Positions 35,810-44,268 of a stretch of 64,000 nt of DNA are shown in pieces (position 1 is the stretch's first letter; the number at the start of each line of letters is the position of its first letter). The position numbers and the translations under genes are program-made. Location of the stretch: positions 8,246-72,245 of the forward strand of contig CAVPEW010000043.1 of NCBI GenBank assembly GCA_963703565.1, written 5' to 3'. The DNA comes from CAVPEW01 sp963703565 (GTDB taxonomy: Bacteria; Actinomycetota; Acidimicrobiia; Acidimicrobiales; VFJN01). The notes under the pieces are model-generated. The model searched no databases. It was given only the letters and a program-made list of their open reading frames with translations, and had not been told where the DNA came from.

Positions 35810-36720
35810 CCGTGCTCCAGCGCCGGGACCAGCGCCCGCTCCAGGCGTGCCAAGCCGGCGTCGTCGGGCACCGCGATGCGCACGTGGCCGTCGAGGCCGA
35901 AGCTGGCGCAGTCGCGCACGGCCACCCCCTGTGCGCCCAGCGCGTCGCGCAGGGTCGGGGCGTGGAGCAGCACCCAGGGTGCCTCGGAGGCCTGTGGCGC
36001 CAGGCCGTGGGCCTCGAGCAGCGCCACGAGCGCCACCCGCGCCCGGGTGACGCCGACCGCCCAGCGCGCCAGGTCGGCCCCGGCGAGCAGGTCGGCGGTG
36101 GCGGCGGCGGCGAGCCCGTTGACCGCCCACGGGCCGCGGCGGGCGCGGACCGGTGCAGGGTCCTCGCCGGCGGGCACCAGCACGTAGCCGAGCCTCAGGC
36201 CCGGGCAGGCGAGCAGCTTGGTGAGGCTGCCCACCACCCATGCGGTGTCGTCGCCGCGGCTCCATCGCCCCGTGGCGAGCGGGTAGAAGGCCTCGTCGCG
36301 CACGGCGTGGCACTCGTCGGGCCGGGCCAGGCGACCCGTGGGGTTGTGCGGGTCGGATCGCCATCTCGGCCCGTCCGGGTGGCGCGGGTGCAGGGAGAAC
36401 TCGGGCTCGGCGTCCACGCCTCCGCCCACGAGGTCGGCGACGACCTCGATGGCGTGGGCTCCGCCGTTGGTGAGCACCACCCGCTCAGCGGACACGTCCA
36501 TGGCCGCCGCCAGAGCCCTCTCGGCCTCGCCCGGGTGGGGGTACCGGCCCAGGGCGTCGAGGTGGCGCGCCACGATGGGAGCCGGGTCGGGGGCGAAGGG
36601 GTTGAGGCTGGCCGACAGGTCGAGGACGTCGCCGGGCGCCAGCCCCAGCGCCGCGGCGAGGCGGGCGCCGTCGCCACCGTGGGGCCCCGCGGGCGGCACA
36701 CCTGTGGCGAATGCAGTCAC
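35806..36720 (-). CDS. cobC: Threonine-phosphate decarboxylase-like aminotransferase CobC
   Basis: 304-residue fold-type I PLP enzyme, assigned to making (R)-1-amino-2-propanol O-2-phosphate for the corrinoid side chain. Visible: DVLDLSASLNPFAPDP at the N-terminus, YPHPGEAERALAAAM, VLTNGGAHAIEVVADL, DPHNPTGRLA, the aspartate of RDEAFYP that pairs with PLP, and the Schiff-base lysine in VGSLTKLLACPGLRLGY. It is shorter than most CobC/HisC-like proteins because the strand-helix block between the TNGGAHA and HNPTG motifs is compact (about 40 residues). GTG 36720 overlaps the cobD stop. A histidinol-phosphate aminotransferase role is less likely given the operon. Confidence 0.88.
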   Translation of the reverse strand: MTAFATGVPPAGPHGGDGARLAAALGLAPGDVLDLSASLNPFAPDPAPIVARHLDALGRYPHPGEAERALAAAMDVSAERVVLTNGGAHAIEVVADLVGGGVDAEPEFSLHPRHPDGPRWRSDPHNPTGRLARPDECHAVRDEAFYPLATGRWSRGDDTAWVVGSLTKLLACPGLRLGYVLVPAGEDPAPVRARRGPWAVNGLAAAATADLLAGADLARWAVGVTRARVALVALLEAHGLAPQASEAPWVLLHAPTLRDALGAQGVAVRDCASFGLDGHVRIAVPDDAGLARLERALVPALEHG

Positions 36721-37739
36721 GCGGGCGCTCCCGTGGCCCGCTGCGTCGCCGGGCGTCGCACGTCTAACGCAGTGGCGGCCGCGGCGGTGAGCAGCACCGC
36801 CAGCCAGGTGACCCACCTCGACAGCGCCACGGCGGCGGTGATGTCGCCCTGGTGGGGCGGGCGTCCGGTTCCCAGCAGCGGCCGGTGGTCGTCGACGCCG
36901 CCGTAGCGGACGGGCCCACCGAGGGTGACGCCCAGCGCGGCGGCGAACGCCGCCTCGGCGACGCCCGCATTGGGTGACGGGTGAGCGGGGGCCTGCCGGC
37001 GGACGGCTCGTGCCACTGCGGCCGCACGGTGGGGGCGAGCGGCCGCCACGAGCACCGCGGTGAGCCGTGCCGGGATCCATGCGGCGACGTCGTCGGCACG
37101 GGCGGAGGGGGTGCCGAAGCGGGCGTAGGGGTTCCAGCGGTAGCCGACCATCGAGTCCAGGGTGTCCAGTGCCCGATGAGCGCCGGCCCCTGCGGGCCCC
37201 AGCACCGCCGCCCACCACAGCGGGGCGATCACAGCGTCGACGGTGTTCTCGGCCACCGACTCCACCGCGGCCCGGGCCACGCCGGCCGCGTCGAGGACCT
37301 CGGTGTCGCGCCCGACCAGGTCGCCCAGGGCGGCTCGGGCACCGGCGAGGTCGTCGGCGGCCAGGCGCGCAGCGATCTCGCCGGCGACCTCGTGCAGGGC
37401 CCGGCCCGATGTGGCCACGTAGGTGGCGAGCGTCGTGGAACGAGCGGCAACAGCGGCGCCGGTCGCGCCGGCTGCTCCTGCAAGGGTGAGGGCGGCTCCG
37501 GCCGCCAGGGGCCACCGGGAAGGTGAGCACCGCGAGGCGTGCGGCACCGCTGGGCGCAGGCGGCGCTCGAGGCCGGACATGGCTCGGCCGAACACGGCCA
37601 CGGGGTGTGCCGCACCGAGCGCGGGTTCGCCCAGGATCCGATCGCAGGCCACGCCCAGGGCAGCGCCACGGGCTCGGTTGGCCCGCGCAGAGCGGCCCGC
37701 GGCGGTGTGGAAGCGCCGCGGGCGAGCCGAACCGCTCAC
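36717..37739 (-). CDS. cobD: Adenosylcobinamide-phosphate synthase (CobD/CbiB)
   Basis: 340-residue integral membrane protein that couples aminopropanol or its phosphate to adenosylcobyric acid. The family opening is GVACDRILGEPALGAAHPVAVFGRAM; the central signature is ARAAVESVAENTVDAVIAPLWWAAVLGPAGA followed by LDSMVGYRWNPYARFGTPSARADDVAAWIPARL; the C-terminal part ends SPNAGVAEAAFAAALGVTLGG. Several hydrophobic segments are present. The first ~25 residues are basic and not conserved, so the start GTG 37739 (overlapping cobS) could be slightly too early. Confidence 0.94.
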   Translation of the reverse strand: MSGSARPRRFHTAAGRSARANRARGAALGVACDRILGEPALGAAHPVAVFGRAMSGLERRLRPAVPHASRCSPSRWPLAAGAALTLAGAAGATGAAVAARSTTLATYVATSGRALHEVAGEIAARLAADDLAGARAALGDLVGRDTEVLDAAGVARAAVESVAENTVDAVIAPLWWAAVLGPAGAGAHRALDTLDSMVGYRWNPYARFGTPSARADDVAAWIPARLTAVLVAAARPHRAAAVARAVRRQAPAHPSPNAGVAEAAFAAALGVTLGGPVRYGGVDDHRPLLGTGRPPHQGDITAAVALSRWVTWLAVLLTAAAATALDVRRPATQRATGAPA

Positions 37740-38695
37740 CGGCGGACCCCCACCGCGAGCAGGCCGGCGGTCTCGCCGACGACGATCGCCGCGCCGAGCA
37801 CGTCGCCGGTCTGGCCGCCCAGGCGGCGCACGGCCACGCCCACGACCGCCAGGGCCGCGACGGTCGCGGCCGGCACGGCCGCCCATCCCGTCGTGCGCGG
37901 CGGCGCCCAGCGCGCGGCGGCCAACGTGGCGAGCGCCAGCGAGCCGGCCGCCGATCCCAGCACGGCGGAGCCCGGCCGCCCTCGCGCTGCGCCGCGGGTG
38001 GCTGCGGTCATCTCCGCCGTCGCCTCGTGGGAGCCTGCCGTGGCGTCTGCGTCAGCGGTTGTCCCCGGGTCGCCGATCGCCCCCGGGTCGCCGGCGCCTC
38101 GATCGCGGCCGGCGGTCGAGGAGACCGAAGCGCCCAGGCCGCTGCGGCGAGCCGGAGCCACCGTGGTCGCCACCAGGGCCGCGGTGGCACGCGACGCCGC
38201 CCACAGCGCGGCCGTGGTGACCAGGTGGGGCTCGGCGGCGGCGAGCGCGCCGACCCTCAGGGCGAGCACCGCTCCAACCCCGACCACGCCGAAGGCACCC
38301 ACCTCGGGGCTGGCCATCACGGCCAGGCGCCGAGATCGCTCCATCGGCGCGATCAGCCCGTCGCTCGCGTCGGCCAGGCCGTCGAAGTGCAACAGGCCCG
38401 TCACCGCGAGGTCGACTGCCACGGCGGCCGAGGCACCTACCAGCGGCGTCCAGCCACGGGTGCCGAGCCACCACGCCGTGCCCACCACGGCGCCGAGCGC
38501 CGCGCCGACAGGGCCGTACCAGGCGGCGTCGCCCGGCGCCGGCGCGGCCGAGCCGACGGGCGCCACGCTGAGCAGTCCCAGGGCGCCCCGCAGTCCGGCG
38601 GGTCCCGGCAGCACCGCGTCGCCCGGCAGCACCGCGTCGCCCGGGAGCACCGCCGGTCCGGGGAGTCCCTCGACGGTCGGCCGGTCCGCTGTCAC
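37736..38695 (-). CDS. cobS: Adenosylcobinamide-GDP ribazoletransferase (CobS/CobV)
   Basis: 319-residue polytopic membrane enzyme that joins adenosylcobinamide-GDP with alpha-ribazole (or its phosphate). Family core: RGALGLLSVAPVG at the start of the domain, AAWYGPVGAALGAVVG, and the active-site region DLAVTGLLHFDGLADASDGL followed by SPEVGAFGVVGV. There is a variable Ala/Gly/Asp-rich insert near the middle. The N-terminus contains a hexapeptide repeat (LPGDAV x2) from an 18-base tandem repeat. GTG 38695 overlaps the cobU stop. Confidence 0.93.
   Translation of the reverse strand: MTADRPTVEGLPGPAVLPGDAVLPGDAVLPGPAGLRGALGLLSVAPVGSAAPAPGDAAWYGPVGAALGAVVGTAWWLGTRGWTPLVGASAAVAVDLAVTGLLHFDGLADASDGLIAPMERSRRLAVMASPEVGAFGVVGVGAVLALRVGALAAAEPHLVTTAALWAASRATAALVATTVAPARRSGLGASVSSTAGRDRGAGDPGAIGDPGTTADADATAGSHEATAEMTAATRGAARGRPGSAVLGSAAGSLALATLAAARWAPPRTTGWAAVPAATVAALAVVGVAVRRLGGQTGDVLGAAIVVGETAGLLAVGVRR
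38609..38661. repeat. 18-base tandem repeat within cobS
   Basis: Two perfect 18-base units (38609-38626, 38627-38644) and a third degenerate copy to 38661, encoding the repeated hexapeptide LPGDAV before the first transmembrane helix. Prone to slippage in multiples of six residues. Confidence 0.85.
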
Positions 38696-39213
38696 GGTCG
38701 CCCCAGCGTCACGACCCGGCCGGCCACGACGAGCAGCACCTCGTCGGCGACCTCGGCCACCGCCCGGTTGACGTCGCCCAGCGCGTCCGCGAAGCGCCGG
38801 CCGAGCTCGGTGGGGGGGTGCACGCCCATCCCCACCTCCTCGGACACCAGCACGGTGACCTCGTCGCGCACGGCCCGCTCGGCCAGCACCGCGACCAGCG
38901 GAGCCGGGTCCGGCGCAGCCGAGCCGGCCACCCAGGTTCCCAGGGAGTCGACCAGCGCCGTGCCCCGCACCTCGGCCAGCGCCGCGGCGAGCCCCGCGCC
39001 GGCCTCCACGGTGCTCCAGCCCGGCGGGCGGCGGGCGACGTGAGCGGCGATGCGGCCGGCCATGTCGGTGTCCGCCGGCGCGTCGACGGGTGATTCGTAG
39101 GTGGCCAGGTAGGTCACCGCGCCGCCCAGAGACGCGCAGCGCGCCTCGGCGACCTCCGACTTGCCCGAGCGGGTGCCCCCGAGGACGAGGGTTATGCATT
39201 TGCTGGTGCGCAC
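38692..39213 (-). CDS. cobU: Adenosylcobinamide kinase / guanylyltransferase (CobU/CobP)
   Basis: 173-residue bifunctional enzyme that phosphorylates adenosylcobinamide and transfers GMP to it. P-loop VLGGTRSGKSEVAE at residues ~11-24; then AVTYLATYE, RIAAHVARRPPGWSTVEAG, ALVDSLGTWVAG and VLVSEEVGMGVHPPTELGRRFADALGDVNRAVAEVADEVLLVVAG, all family hallmarks. Start GTG 39213 has GAGG eight bases upstream and places the protein just after the riboswitch. A longer in-frame reading would run through the riboswitch and is rejected. First gene of the minus-strand operon. Confidence 0.95.
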   Translation of the reverse strand: MRTSKCITLVLGGTRSGKSEVAEARCASLGGAVTYLATYESPVDAPADTDMAGRIAAHVARRPPGWSTVEAGAGLAAALAEVRGTALVDSLGTWVAGSAAPDPAPLVAVLAERAVRDEVTVLVSEEVGMGVHPPTELGRRFADALGDVNRAVAEVADEVLLVVAGRVVTLGRP

Positions 39214-39261
39214 GTCGACGTCCTCGCGTCCTGGGATCCGGGTCGAGCCGGCCGTTCCGGC

Positions 39262-39385
39262 GGTGCCGGGCCACGGCGGTTCCTGGCTCGCGGAGCTCGC
39301 TCCGCTCACAGTTGCGGGACAGCCCCGGAATCGCACCGGGTTCCCGTCGTGGCGAGCGAGAGGCTACCCGGCCGGGCGCGCCCGC
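39262..39385 (-). promoter_or_regulatory. Cobalamin riboswitch in the cobU operon leader
   Basis: On the minus strand the leader contains the conserved cobalamin-aptamer core: GGGAACCCGGTGCGATTCC, then GGGGCTGTCCCGCAACTGTGA, and the 3' B12 box AGCCAGGAACC (around 39278-39288). These lie in the right order and spacing. The aptamer ends about 50 bases before the cobU start, leaving room for a platform that hides the GAGG ribosome-binding site. Adenosylcobalamin binding would be expected to shut the whole cobU-to-cobT operon. Exact 5' boundary approximate. Confidence 0.93.
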
Positions 39386-39412
39386 CCGATCCGGCCTCGG
39401 TACGCTCCGGCC

Positions 39413-39979
39413 ATGGCCACGGTCCCGCTGCCCGACCACAGCGAACGGCCCGAGCGGCGGCGGGTCGATTCGGTGGTGCTGCTCAACACCGGCACCGGCA
39501 AGGGCAAGTCGTCGGCTGCGTTCGGGGTCATGGCCCGCGGCTGGGCCCGAGGCTGGACGGTCGGGGTCGTCCAGTTCATAAAGGGCGGCAAGTGGAGGAC
39601 CGGAGAGCGCAAGCTGGCCGATCACCTCGGCATCGAGTGGCACACGCTGGGCGACGGGTTCACCTGGGAGTCCGGTGACCTCGACGAGACCGTCGCCAAG
39701 GGTCGCCACGCCTGGTCGGTGGCCGCGGAGATGCTGGCCTCGGGGGGCTACCAGCTGCTGATCCTCGACGAGGTCACCTACGCCGTGGCCTACGGCTGGG
39801 TTCCCGTCGACGACGTCGTGCGTGCCCTGCGCGAGCGCCACCCCCGCACCAACGTGGTGCTCACGGGTCGCAACGCCCCCGAGGAGCTGATCGGGGTCGC
39901 CGACACGGTCACCGAGATGGTCAAGCGCAAGCACGCCTACGACACCGGTGTGGCCGCCATCAAGGGCATCGAGTACTGA
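39413..39979 (+). CDS. cobO: Cob(I)yrinic acid a,c-diamide adenosyltransferase (CobO)
   Basis: 188-residue CobO/CobA/BtuR-type adenosyltransferase that adds the 5'-deoxyadenosyl group to the reduced corrinoid. Motifs: P-loop VLLNTGTGKGKSSAAFG (~22-38), VVQFIKGGKWRTGER, LDEVTYAVAYGWV, and ERHPRTNVVLTGRNAPEELIGVADTVTEM. ATG 39413 is the likely start. It heads the plus-strand cobalamin operon, divergent from cobU. Its promoter must lie inside the region that also encodes the opposite-strand riboswitch. Confidence 0.95.
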   Translation: MATVPLPDHSERPERRRVDSVVLLNTGTGKGKSSAAFGVMARGWARGWTVGVVQFIKGGKWRTGERKLADHLGIEWHTLGDGFTWESGDLDETVAKGRHAWSVAAEMLASGGYQLLILDEVTYAVAYGWVPVDDVVRALRERHPRTNVVLTGRNAPEELIGVADTVTEMVKRKHAYDTGVAAIKGIEY

Positions 39980-39992
39980 ACCCCTCACGGCG

Positions 39993-41372
39993 ATGACGGT
40001 CGCGCTGGGCCCGAGGGTCGTGATCGCCGGCACAGCCTCGGGCGTCGGCAAGACCACCGTCGCCACGGGCATCCTGGCTGCGCTGGCCCGCCGCGGCACG
40101 CCTGTGGCCGGAGCCAAGGTCGGGCCCGACTACATCGACCCCGGCTACCACGCGCTGGCCTGCGGTCGCCCGGGGCGCAACCTCGACGCCTGGTTGTGCG
40201 GTCCCGCGGCGATGGGACCCCTGGCGGGGCGAGCCGGTGCCGGGGCGCGGGTCCTGGTGGTGGAGGGGGTGATGGGCTGCTTCGACGGAGCCCTCGACCC
40301 CGTGGGGCCCGGCGAGCTGCCCCGGGCCAGCACGGCAGAAGCGGCCCACCTGCTCGGCGCCCCCGTGGTGCTCGTCGTCGACGCCTCCTCCTGCGGCGCC
40401 TCGGTGGCGGCGGTGGTGAGCGGCTTCGCCCGCTTCGACGCGCGGGTGCCCATCGGAGGCGTGATCCTCAACAGGGTGGGCAGCGACGCCCACGAGGCCA
40501 TCCTGCGCGAGGCGCTCGAACCGGTGGATGTGCCGGTGCTCGGAGTGCTGCGCCGCGACGACCGGCTCACCTGGCGTGACCGCCATCTCGGCCTGGTCCC
40601 GGTGGCGGAGTCGCCTGGTCCTGTGCGCGCCGCGCTCGACCGCCTCGCCGACGCCGTGTCGGCCGGGGTGGACCTCGATGCCGTGGTGGCGCTGGCCCAG
40701 CGGGCTCCGCGGGTGCGTGTCGGTGAACCCCGGTTGCCCGACCCGGTCGGCCGGGCCGTCGTGGCCGTGGCCGCGGGGCCCGCGTTCAGCTTCACCTACC
40801 GCGACAACCTCGAGGCATTGGCCGCGGCCGGCGCCGAACTGGTCGAGTTCGACCCGTGCCGCGACGAGGCGCTGCCTGCGGGCGCCTCGGCGTTGATCGC
40901 CGGGGGTGGCTTCCCCGAGGCGCACGGCGAAGCGCTGGCCGCCAACGAGGCGCTGCTGGGCGACCTGCGGGCCCGCGTCGAAGAGGGTCTGGTGGTGTGG
41001 GCCGAGTGCGGCGGCCTGCTGTGGCTCGCCCGTTCGCTCGACGGGCGGCGCCTCGCCGGAGCCTTGGCTGCCGACGCGGCCATGGGACCCCGGCTGCACC
41101 TCGGCTACCGGCGGGCCCGGACCCGCGTCGTGACACCGCTGGGCCCGCCCGGCACCGAGCTGCGGGGCCACGAGTTCCACTACTCCACGCTCGACCCCGC
41201 CGGGGACGCCATGGAGATGTCGAGCCGCTTCACCAGCCACCGCGCCGGCCACGCGACCAGCTCCATGCTGGCGTCGTACCTGCACGTGCACCTGGGCGCC
41301 GCGCCCTCGCTCGCCGAGGCGTTCGTGCGCTCGGCTGCGACCGCGCGATGCCACCCGACCTACCCTACGTAG
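39993..41372 (+). CDS. cobB: Cobyrinic acid a,c-diamide synthase CobB
   Basis: 459-residue glutamine-dependent amidotransferase acting on the a and c carboxyls of hydrogenobyrinic or cobyrinic acid. N-terminal ATPase half: VVIAGTASGVGKTTVATGI, AKVGPDYIDPGYHALACGRPGRNLDAWL, VVEGVMGCFDG. C-terminal glutaminase: ALIAGGGFPEAHGEAL and VVWAECGGLLWLARSL with the nucleophilic cysteine, then LRGHEFHYST. ATG 39993 lies 13 bases after cobO. Its TAG stop is immediately followed by the GTG of the next gene. Confidence 0.96.
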   Translation: MTVALGPRVVIAGTASGVGKTTVATGILAALARRGTPVAGAKVGPDYIDPGYHALACGRPGRNLDAWLCGPAAMGPLAGRAGAGARVLVVEGVMGCFDGALDPVGPGELPRASTAEAAHLLGAPVVLVVDASSCGASVAAVVSGFARFDARVPIGGVILNRVGSDAHEAILREALEPVDVPVLGVLRRDDRLTWRDRHLGLVPVAESPGPVRAALDRLADAVSAGVDLDAVVALAQRAPRVRVGEPRLPDPVGRAVVAVAAGPAFSFTYRDNLEALAAAGAELVEFDPCRDEALPAGASALIAGGGFPEAHGEALAANEALLGDLRARVEEGLVVWAECGGLLWLARSLDGRRLAGALAADAAMGPRLHLGYRRARTRVVTPLGPPGTELRGHEFHYSTLDPAGDAMEMSSRFTSHRAGHATSSMLASYLHVHLGAAPSLAEAFVRSAATARCHPTYPT

Positions 41373-41373
41373 G
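41364..41373. promoter_or_regulatory. 10-base palindrome spanning the cobB stop / RHH-cobI start
   Basis: The sequence cctacgtagg is a perfect palindrome; its last base is the G of the RHH-cobI GTG start and it contains the cobB TAG stop. Because the protein begun here has a ribbon-helix-helix DNA-binding domain, this could be its operator. Chance occurrence cannot be excluded. Confidence 0.3.
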
Positions 41374-42278
41374 TGCGCAAGACCACCGTGTACCTGCCCG
41401 AGCGGCTCTCCGACGAGCTGGCCGGTCTCGCCGCCGTGCAGGACAGGCCCCAGGCCCACCTCATCAGGCTGGCGATCGAACGGCTCCTGGCCGCCGAACG
41501 CCGGCCGCGCGAGGTCGATCCGGTGAACCGCCAGGCCGACCCCACCACCCGCGACGCCGGGGCCAACCCGCTGGGGGTGGCGCTGGTCGGCGTCGGAGTG
41601 GGTCCGGGCGACGCCCGCCAGCTCACCCTGGCGGCCCTCGATGCCCTCGACGGCGCCGACCGTGTCATGGCCCCGACCGGATCGCTCGAATCGGTCGGCC
41701 GGGCCGAGTCGATCGTGCGCCAGGTACGCCCCCGGCTGCGGGTGGAACGCCTCGAGTTCGTCATGGTCGCCGACGGGGCGGCGCGCGACGCCGCCATCGA
41801 CGCCGCCTGCGAGCGGGTGGTGACCTGCCTCGACGCCGGCGAGAGGGTCGCGTTCGTCACCCTGGGAGACCCGAACGTGTACTCCACGTTCGGGTCGCTC
41901 GCCGAAGGGGTCCGCCGCCGCCGGCCGCGGGTGCCGGTCGAGACGGTGGCGGGGATCATGGCCTTCCAGGCGCTCGCGACCCGGTCGGCGACCACCCTGC
42001 TCGACGGATCCGAGTCGCTGTCGCTGCACGCCGCGCTGGCGGGGACCGACGAGGTCGGTGCGGCCGCGGCCGACCCCACCCGGGCCGTGGTCGTCTACAA
42101 GGGCGGGCGGCACCTCGCAGCGCTGGCCGATCGGCTCGAGGCACTCGGACGACTCGACGGGGCGTTGGTGGGCGAGCTGTTGGGCCTGCCGGGCGAGCGG
42201 GTGGCACCGCTGGCCGAGGTGGCCGACGCCCCGGCGACCTACCTGGCCACCGTGATCGTCCCCCCGAGCCGACCGTGA
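41373..42278 (+). CDS. cobI: Ribbon-helix-helix domain fused to precorrin-2 C20-methyltransferase
   Basis: 301-residue protein. Residues 1-45 are a textbook ribbon-helix-helix (CopG/Arc-type) DNA-binding domain: MRKTTVYLPERLSDELAGL for the beta strand and helix A, then AHLIRLAIERLLA for helix B. A ~20-residue linker leads to the SAM-dependent methyltransferase CobI/CbiL: LGVALVGVGVGPGDARQLTLAALDAL (the glycine-rich GVGxGPGD motif), VAFVTLGDPNVYSTFGSLAEGV, VPVETVAGIMAFQALA. No stop codon separates the parts. The GTG at 41373 directly follows the cobB stop; an internal GTG at 41523 could start the enzyme alone. Next gene overlaps by GTGA. Confidence 0.9.
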   Translation: MRKTTVYLPERLSDELAGLAAVQDRPQAHLIRLAIERLLAAERRPREVDPVNRQADPTTRDAGANPLGVALVGVGVGPGDARQLTLAALDALDGADRVMAPTGSLESVGRAESIVRQVRPRLRVERLEFVMVADGAARDAAIDAACERVVTCLDAGERVAFVTLGDPNVYSTFGSLAEGVRRRRPRVPVETVAGIMAFQALATRSATTLLDGSESLSLHAALAGTDEVGAAAADPTRAVVVYKGGRHLAALADRLEALGRLDGALVGELLGLPGERVAPLAEVADAPATYLATVIVPPSRP

Positions 42279-43078
42279 CCGGGCGCATCAGCTTCGTGGG
42301 CGCCGGACCGGGCGCAGCCGACCTCATCACCCTGCGCGGGCGGGACCGCCTCGCCGCGGCCGACGTGGTCGTGTGGGCGTCCTCGCTGGTTCCCGAGTCC
42401 CTGCTCGAGCACTGCCGCAGCGATGTCGAGGTGCACGACTCGGCGATGATGACCCTCGAGGACGTCCTTGGCGTCTACGAGGCTCACCCCCACTCGCCGA
42501 TGGTGCGGCTCCACTCGGGCGACCCGTCGATCTACGGCGCCATCGGCGAGCAGATCGCGTGGTGCGAGGCGCACGGGCGAGCGTTCGAGATCGTGCCGGG
42601 CGTGACCTCGGTGGCCGCCGCCGCGGCCGCGGTCGGCCGGGAGCTGACCGTGCCGAGGGTCGCGCAGTCGCTGGTGGTGACGCGCCTCGCCGGCCGCACG
42701 GCGGCCTCGATGCCTCCGGGCGAGTCCGTGGGCGCCTTCGCGGCTCACGGCACCACCATGGCTGTGCTGCTCTCGGCGGCTCGCCCGGCCGAGCTGCAGG
42801 CCGAGCTCCTGGCGCTCGGGTCGCGCTACACCCCCGACACCCCGGCCGTGGTCGTGATACGTGCCTCGTGGCCAGACGAGGCCGTCGTGCACACCACCGT
42901 GGGTGGCCTGCGAGACACCCTCGTCGCCACCGGGGCGCGGATGACCGTGCTGGTCCTGGTCGGTGAGGCACTCCGACTCGGCGCCGCCCCGGCCCGATCG
43001 CACCTCTACGACCCGACCTGGGCCCACCACTACCGCCGGCGCAGCCGGCCCGGCTCCACCGAGGGTCGCCCGGCATGA
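42275..43078 (+). CDS. cobM: Precorrin-4 C11-methyltransferase (CobM/CbiF)
   Basis: 267-residue uroporphyrin-III methyltransferase-family enzyme methylating C-11. Family blocks: ISFVGAGPGAADLITLRGRDRL, VVVWASSLVPESLLEHC, VRLHSGDPSIYGAIGEQIAW, FEIVPGVTSVAAAAAAVGRELTVP and VVVIRASWPDE. Start GTG 42275 overlaps cobI and its stop overlaps cbiD. Common to both oxygen-dependent and oxygen-independent routes. Confidence 0.95.
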   Translation: MTGRISFVGAGPGAADLITLRGRDRLAAADVVVWASSLVPESLLEHCRSDVEVHDSAMMTLEDVLGVYEAHPHSPMVRLHSGDPSIYGAIGEQIAWCEAHGRAFEIVPGVTSVAAAAAAVGRELTVPRVAQSLVVTRLAGRTAASMPPGESVGAFAAHGTTMAVLLSAARPAELQAELLALGSRYTPDTPAVVVIRASWPDEAVVHTTVGGLRDTLVATGARMTVLVLVGEALRLGAAPARSHLYDPTWAHHYRRRSRPGSTEGRPA

Positions 43079-44268
43079 CCGGCGACGACGCCGAAGCCCC
43101 GCCGACCGTCGAGCCCGACCTCGACGAGGAGGTCGCCGCGGTCGCCGGCAACCGCCTGCGCACCGGGTGGACGACGGGCACCTGCGCCTCCGCGGCGGCC
43201 AAGGCAGCCACGATGGCGCTGCTGCACGGCCGGGCCCCCGAGCGCGTCGAGGTGGCGCTGCCATCGGGCCGGCGCGTCGATTTCGCCGTCGAACCGTCCG
43301 TGGAGGCCGCTGGGGACGCGTGCTGCGTGGTGGTCAAGGACGCGGGTGACGACCCCGACTGCACCGACGGTGCCCGTCTCACCGCCCGCGTCCGCTGGGG
43401 TTCGCCCGGTGGCGGCACCGAGATCCGCGGCGGGCCCGGCGTGGGCACAGTGACCCGCCCCGGGCTCGGTCTCGAGGTCGGTGGTCCCGCCATCAACCCG
43501 GTGCCGACCCGCATGATCCGCGCCGCGGTGGCCGAGGTGACCGACCGGCCGGTGGTGGTGACCATCTCGGTGCCCGGCGGGGTCGAGATGGCCGCACGCA
43601 CCAGCAACGAGCGGCTCGGCATCGTGGGGGGCATCTCGATCCTGGGCACGACCGGCATCGTGCGGCCCTACTCGACCGCCGCCTACCGGGCGTCGGTCGT
43701 GCGTCAGCTCGACGTGGCAGCCGCCGGTGGCCAGCGCGTCGCGGTGCTGGCCACCGGGAGCCGCACCGACGCCGCCGCGCAGCGCATGTTCCCGGCGCTG
43801 GCGTCGGTGTGCTTCGTCGAGGTCGGTGACTTCGCCGGCACGGCCCTGCGCCACGCGGCGTCCGTGGGCGTGACCGAGGTGGTCGTGGTGGCCATGGCCG
43901 GCAAGATCGCCAAGCTGGCGGGCGGCGTCATGATGACCCACTTCCGCCGCTCGCACGTCGATGGCGAGCTGTTGGCCGAGGCGGCCGGCCGGGCGGGCGC
44001 GCCGGCGTCGGTCGTCGCCGCGGCGACCGAGACCGCCACCGCCCGCCACTTCGCCGAGGCCTGCCAGGCCGCGGGCGCGCTCGGCGCCCTCGACGAGCTC
44101 TGCGCCCGGGCGGCCGCCGCCTGCCGAGCCCACGCCCCCTCCCTCGAGTCGGTACGGGTGCTCATGGTCGACTTCGACGGCGACGCGGTCGTGGGCCGGG
44201 GCCACGCGGGTGCCGCGCCGCTCGAACCTCCTGGCCAGTCACCCCCCGGGCGGGGCGGGCTCCGATGA
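43075..44268 (+). CDS. cbiD: Cobalt-precorrin-5B C1-methyltransferase CbiD
   Basis: 397-residue CbiD, which methylates C-1 after ring contraction in the anaerobic-type pathway. Family motifs: LRTGWTTGTCASAAAKAATMAL, VVKDAGDDPDCTDGARLTARV, GPGVGTVTRPGLGLEVGGPAINPVPTRMI, NERLGIVGGISILGTTGIVRPYS and VVVAMAGKIAKLAGGVMMTHFRRSHVD. ATG 43075 overlaps cobM. The presence of cbiD where the aerobic route would use CobF is one of the hybrid features of this locus. Confidence 0.96.
   Translation: MTGDDAEAPPTVEPDLDEEVAAVAGNRLRTGWTTGTCASAAAKAATMALLHGRAPERVEVALPSGRRVDFAVEPSVEAAGDACCVVVKDAGDDPDCTDGARLTARVRWGSPGGGTEIRGGPGVGTVTRPGLGLEVGGPAINPVPTRMIRAAVAEVTDRPVVVTISVPGGVEMAARTSNERLGIVGGISILGTTGIVRPYSTAAYRASVVRQLDVAAAGGQRVAVLATGSRTDAAAQRMFPALASVCFVEVGDFAGTALRHAASVGVTEVVVVAMAGKIAKLAGGVMMTHFRRSHVDGELLAEAAGRAGAPASVVAAATETATARHFAEACQAAGALGALDELCARAAAACRAHAPSLESVRVLMVDFDGDAVVGRGHAGAAPLEPPGQSPPGRGGLR

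Noticed and set aside
38692..39336. Longer CobU start reading through the leader
   Set aside because: The added N-terminus is the translated cobalamin riboswitch and has no family similarity; GTG 39213 has a proper ribosome-binding site.
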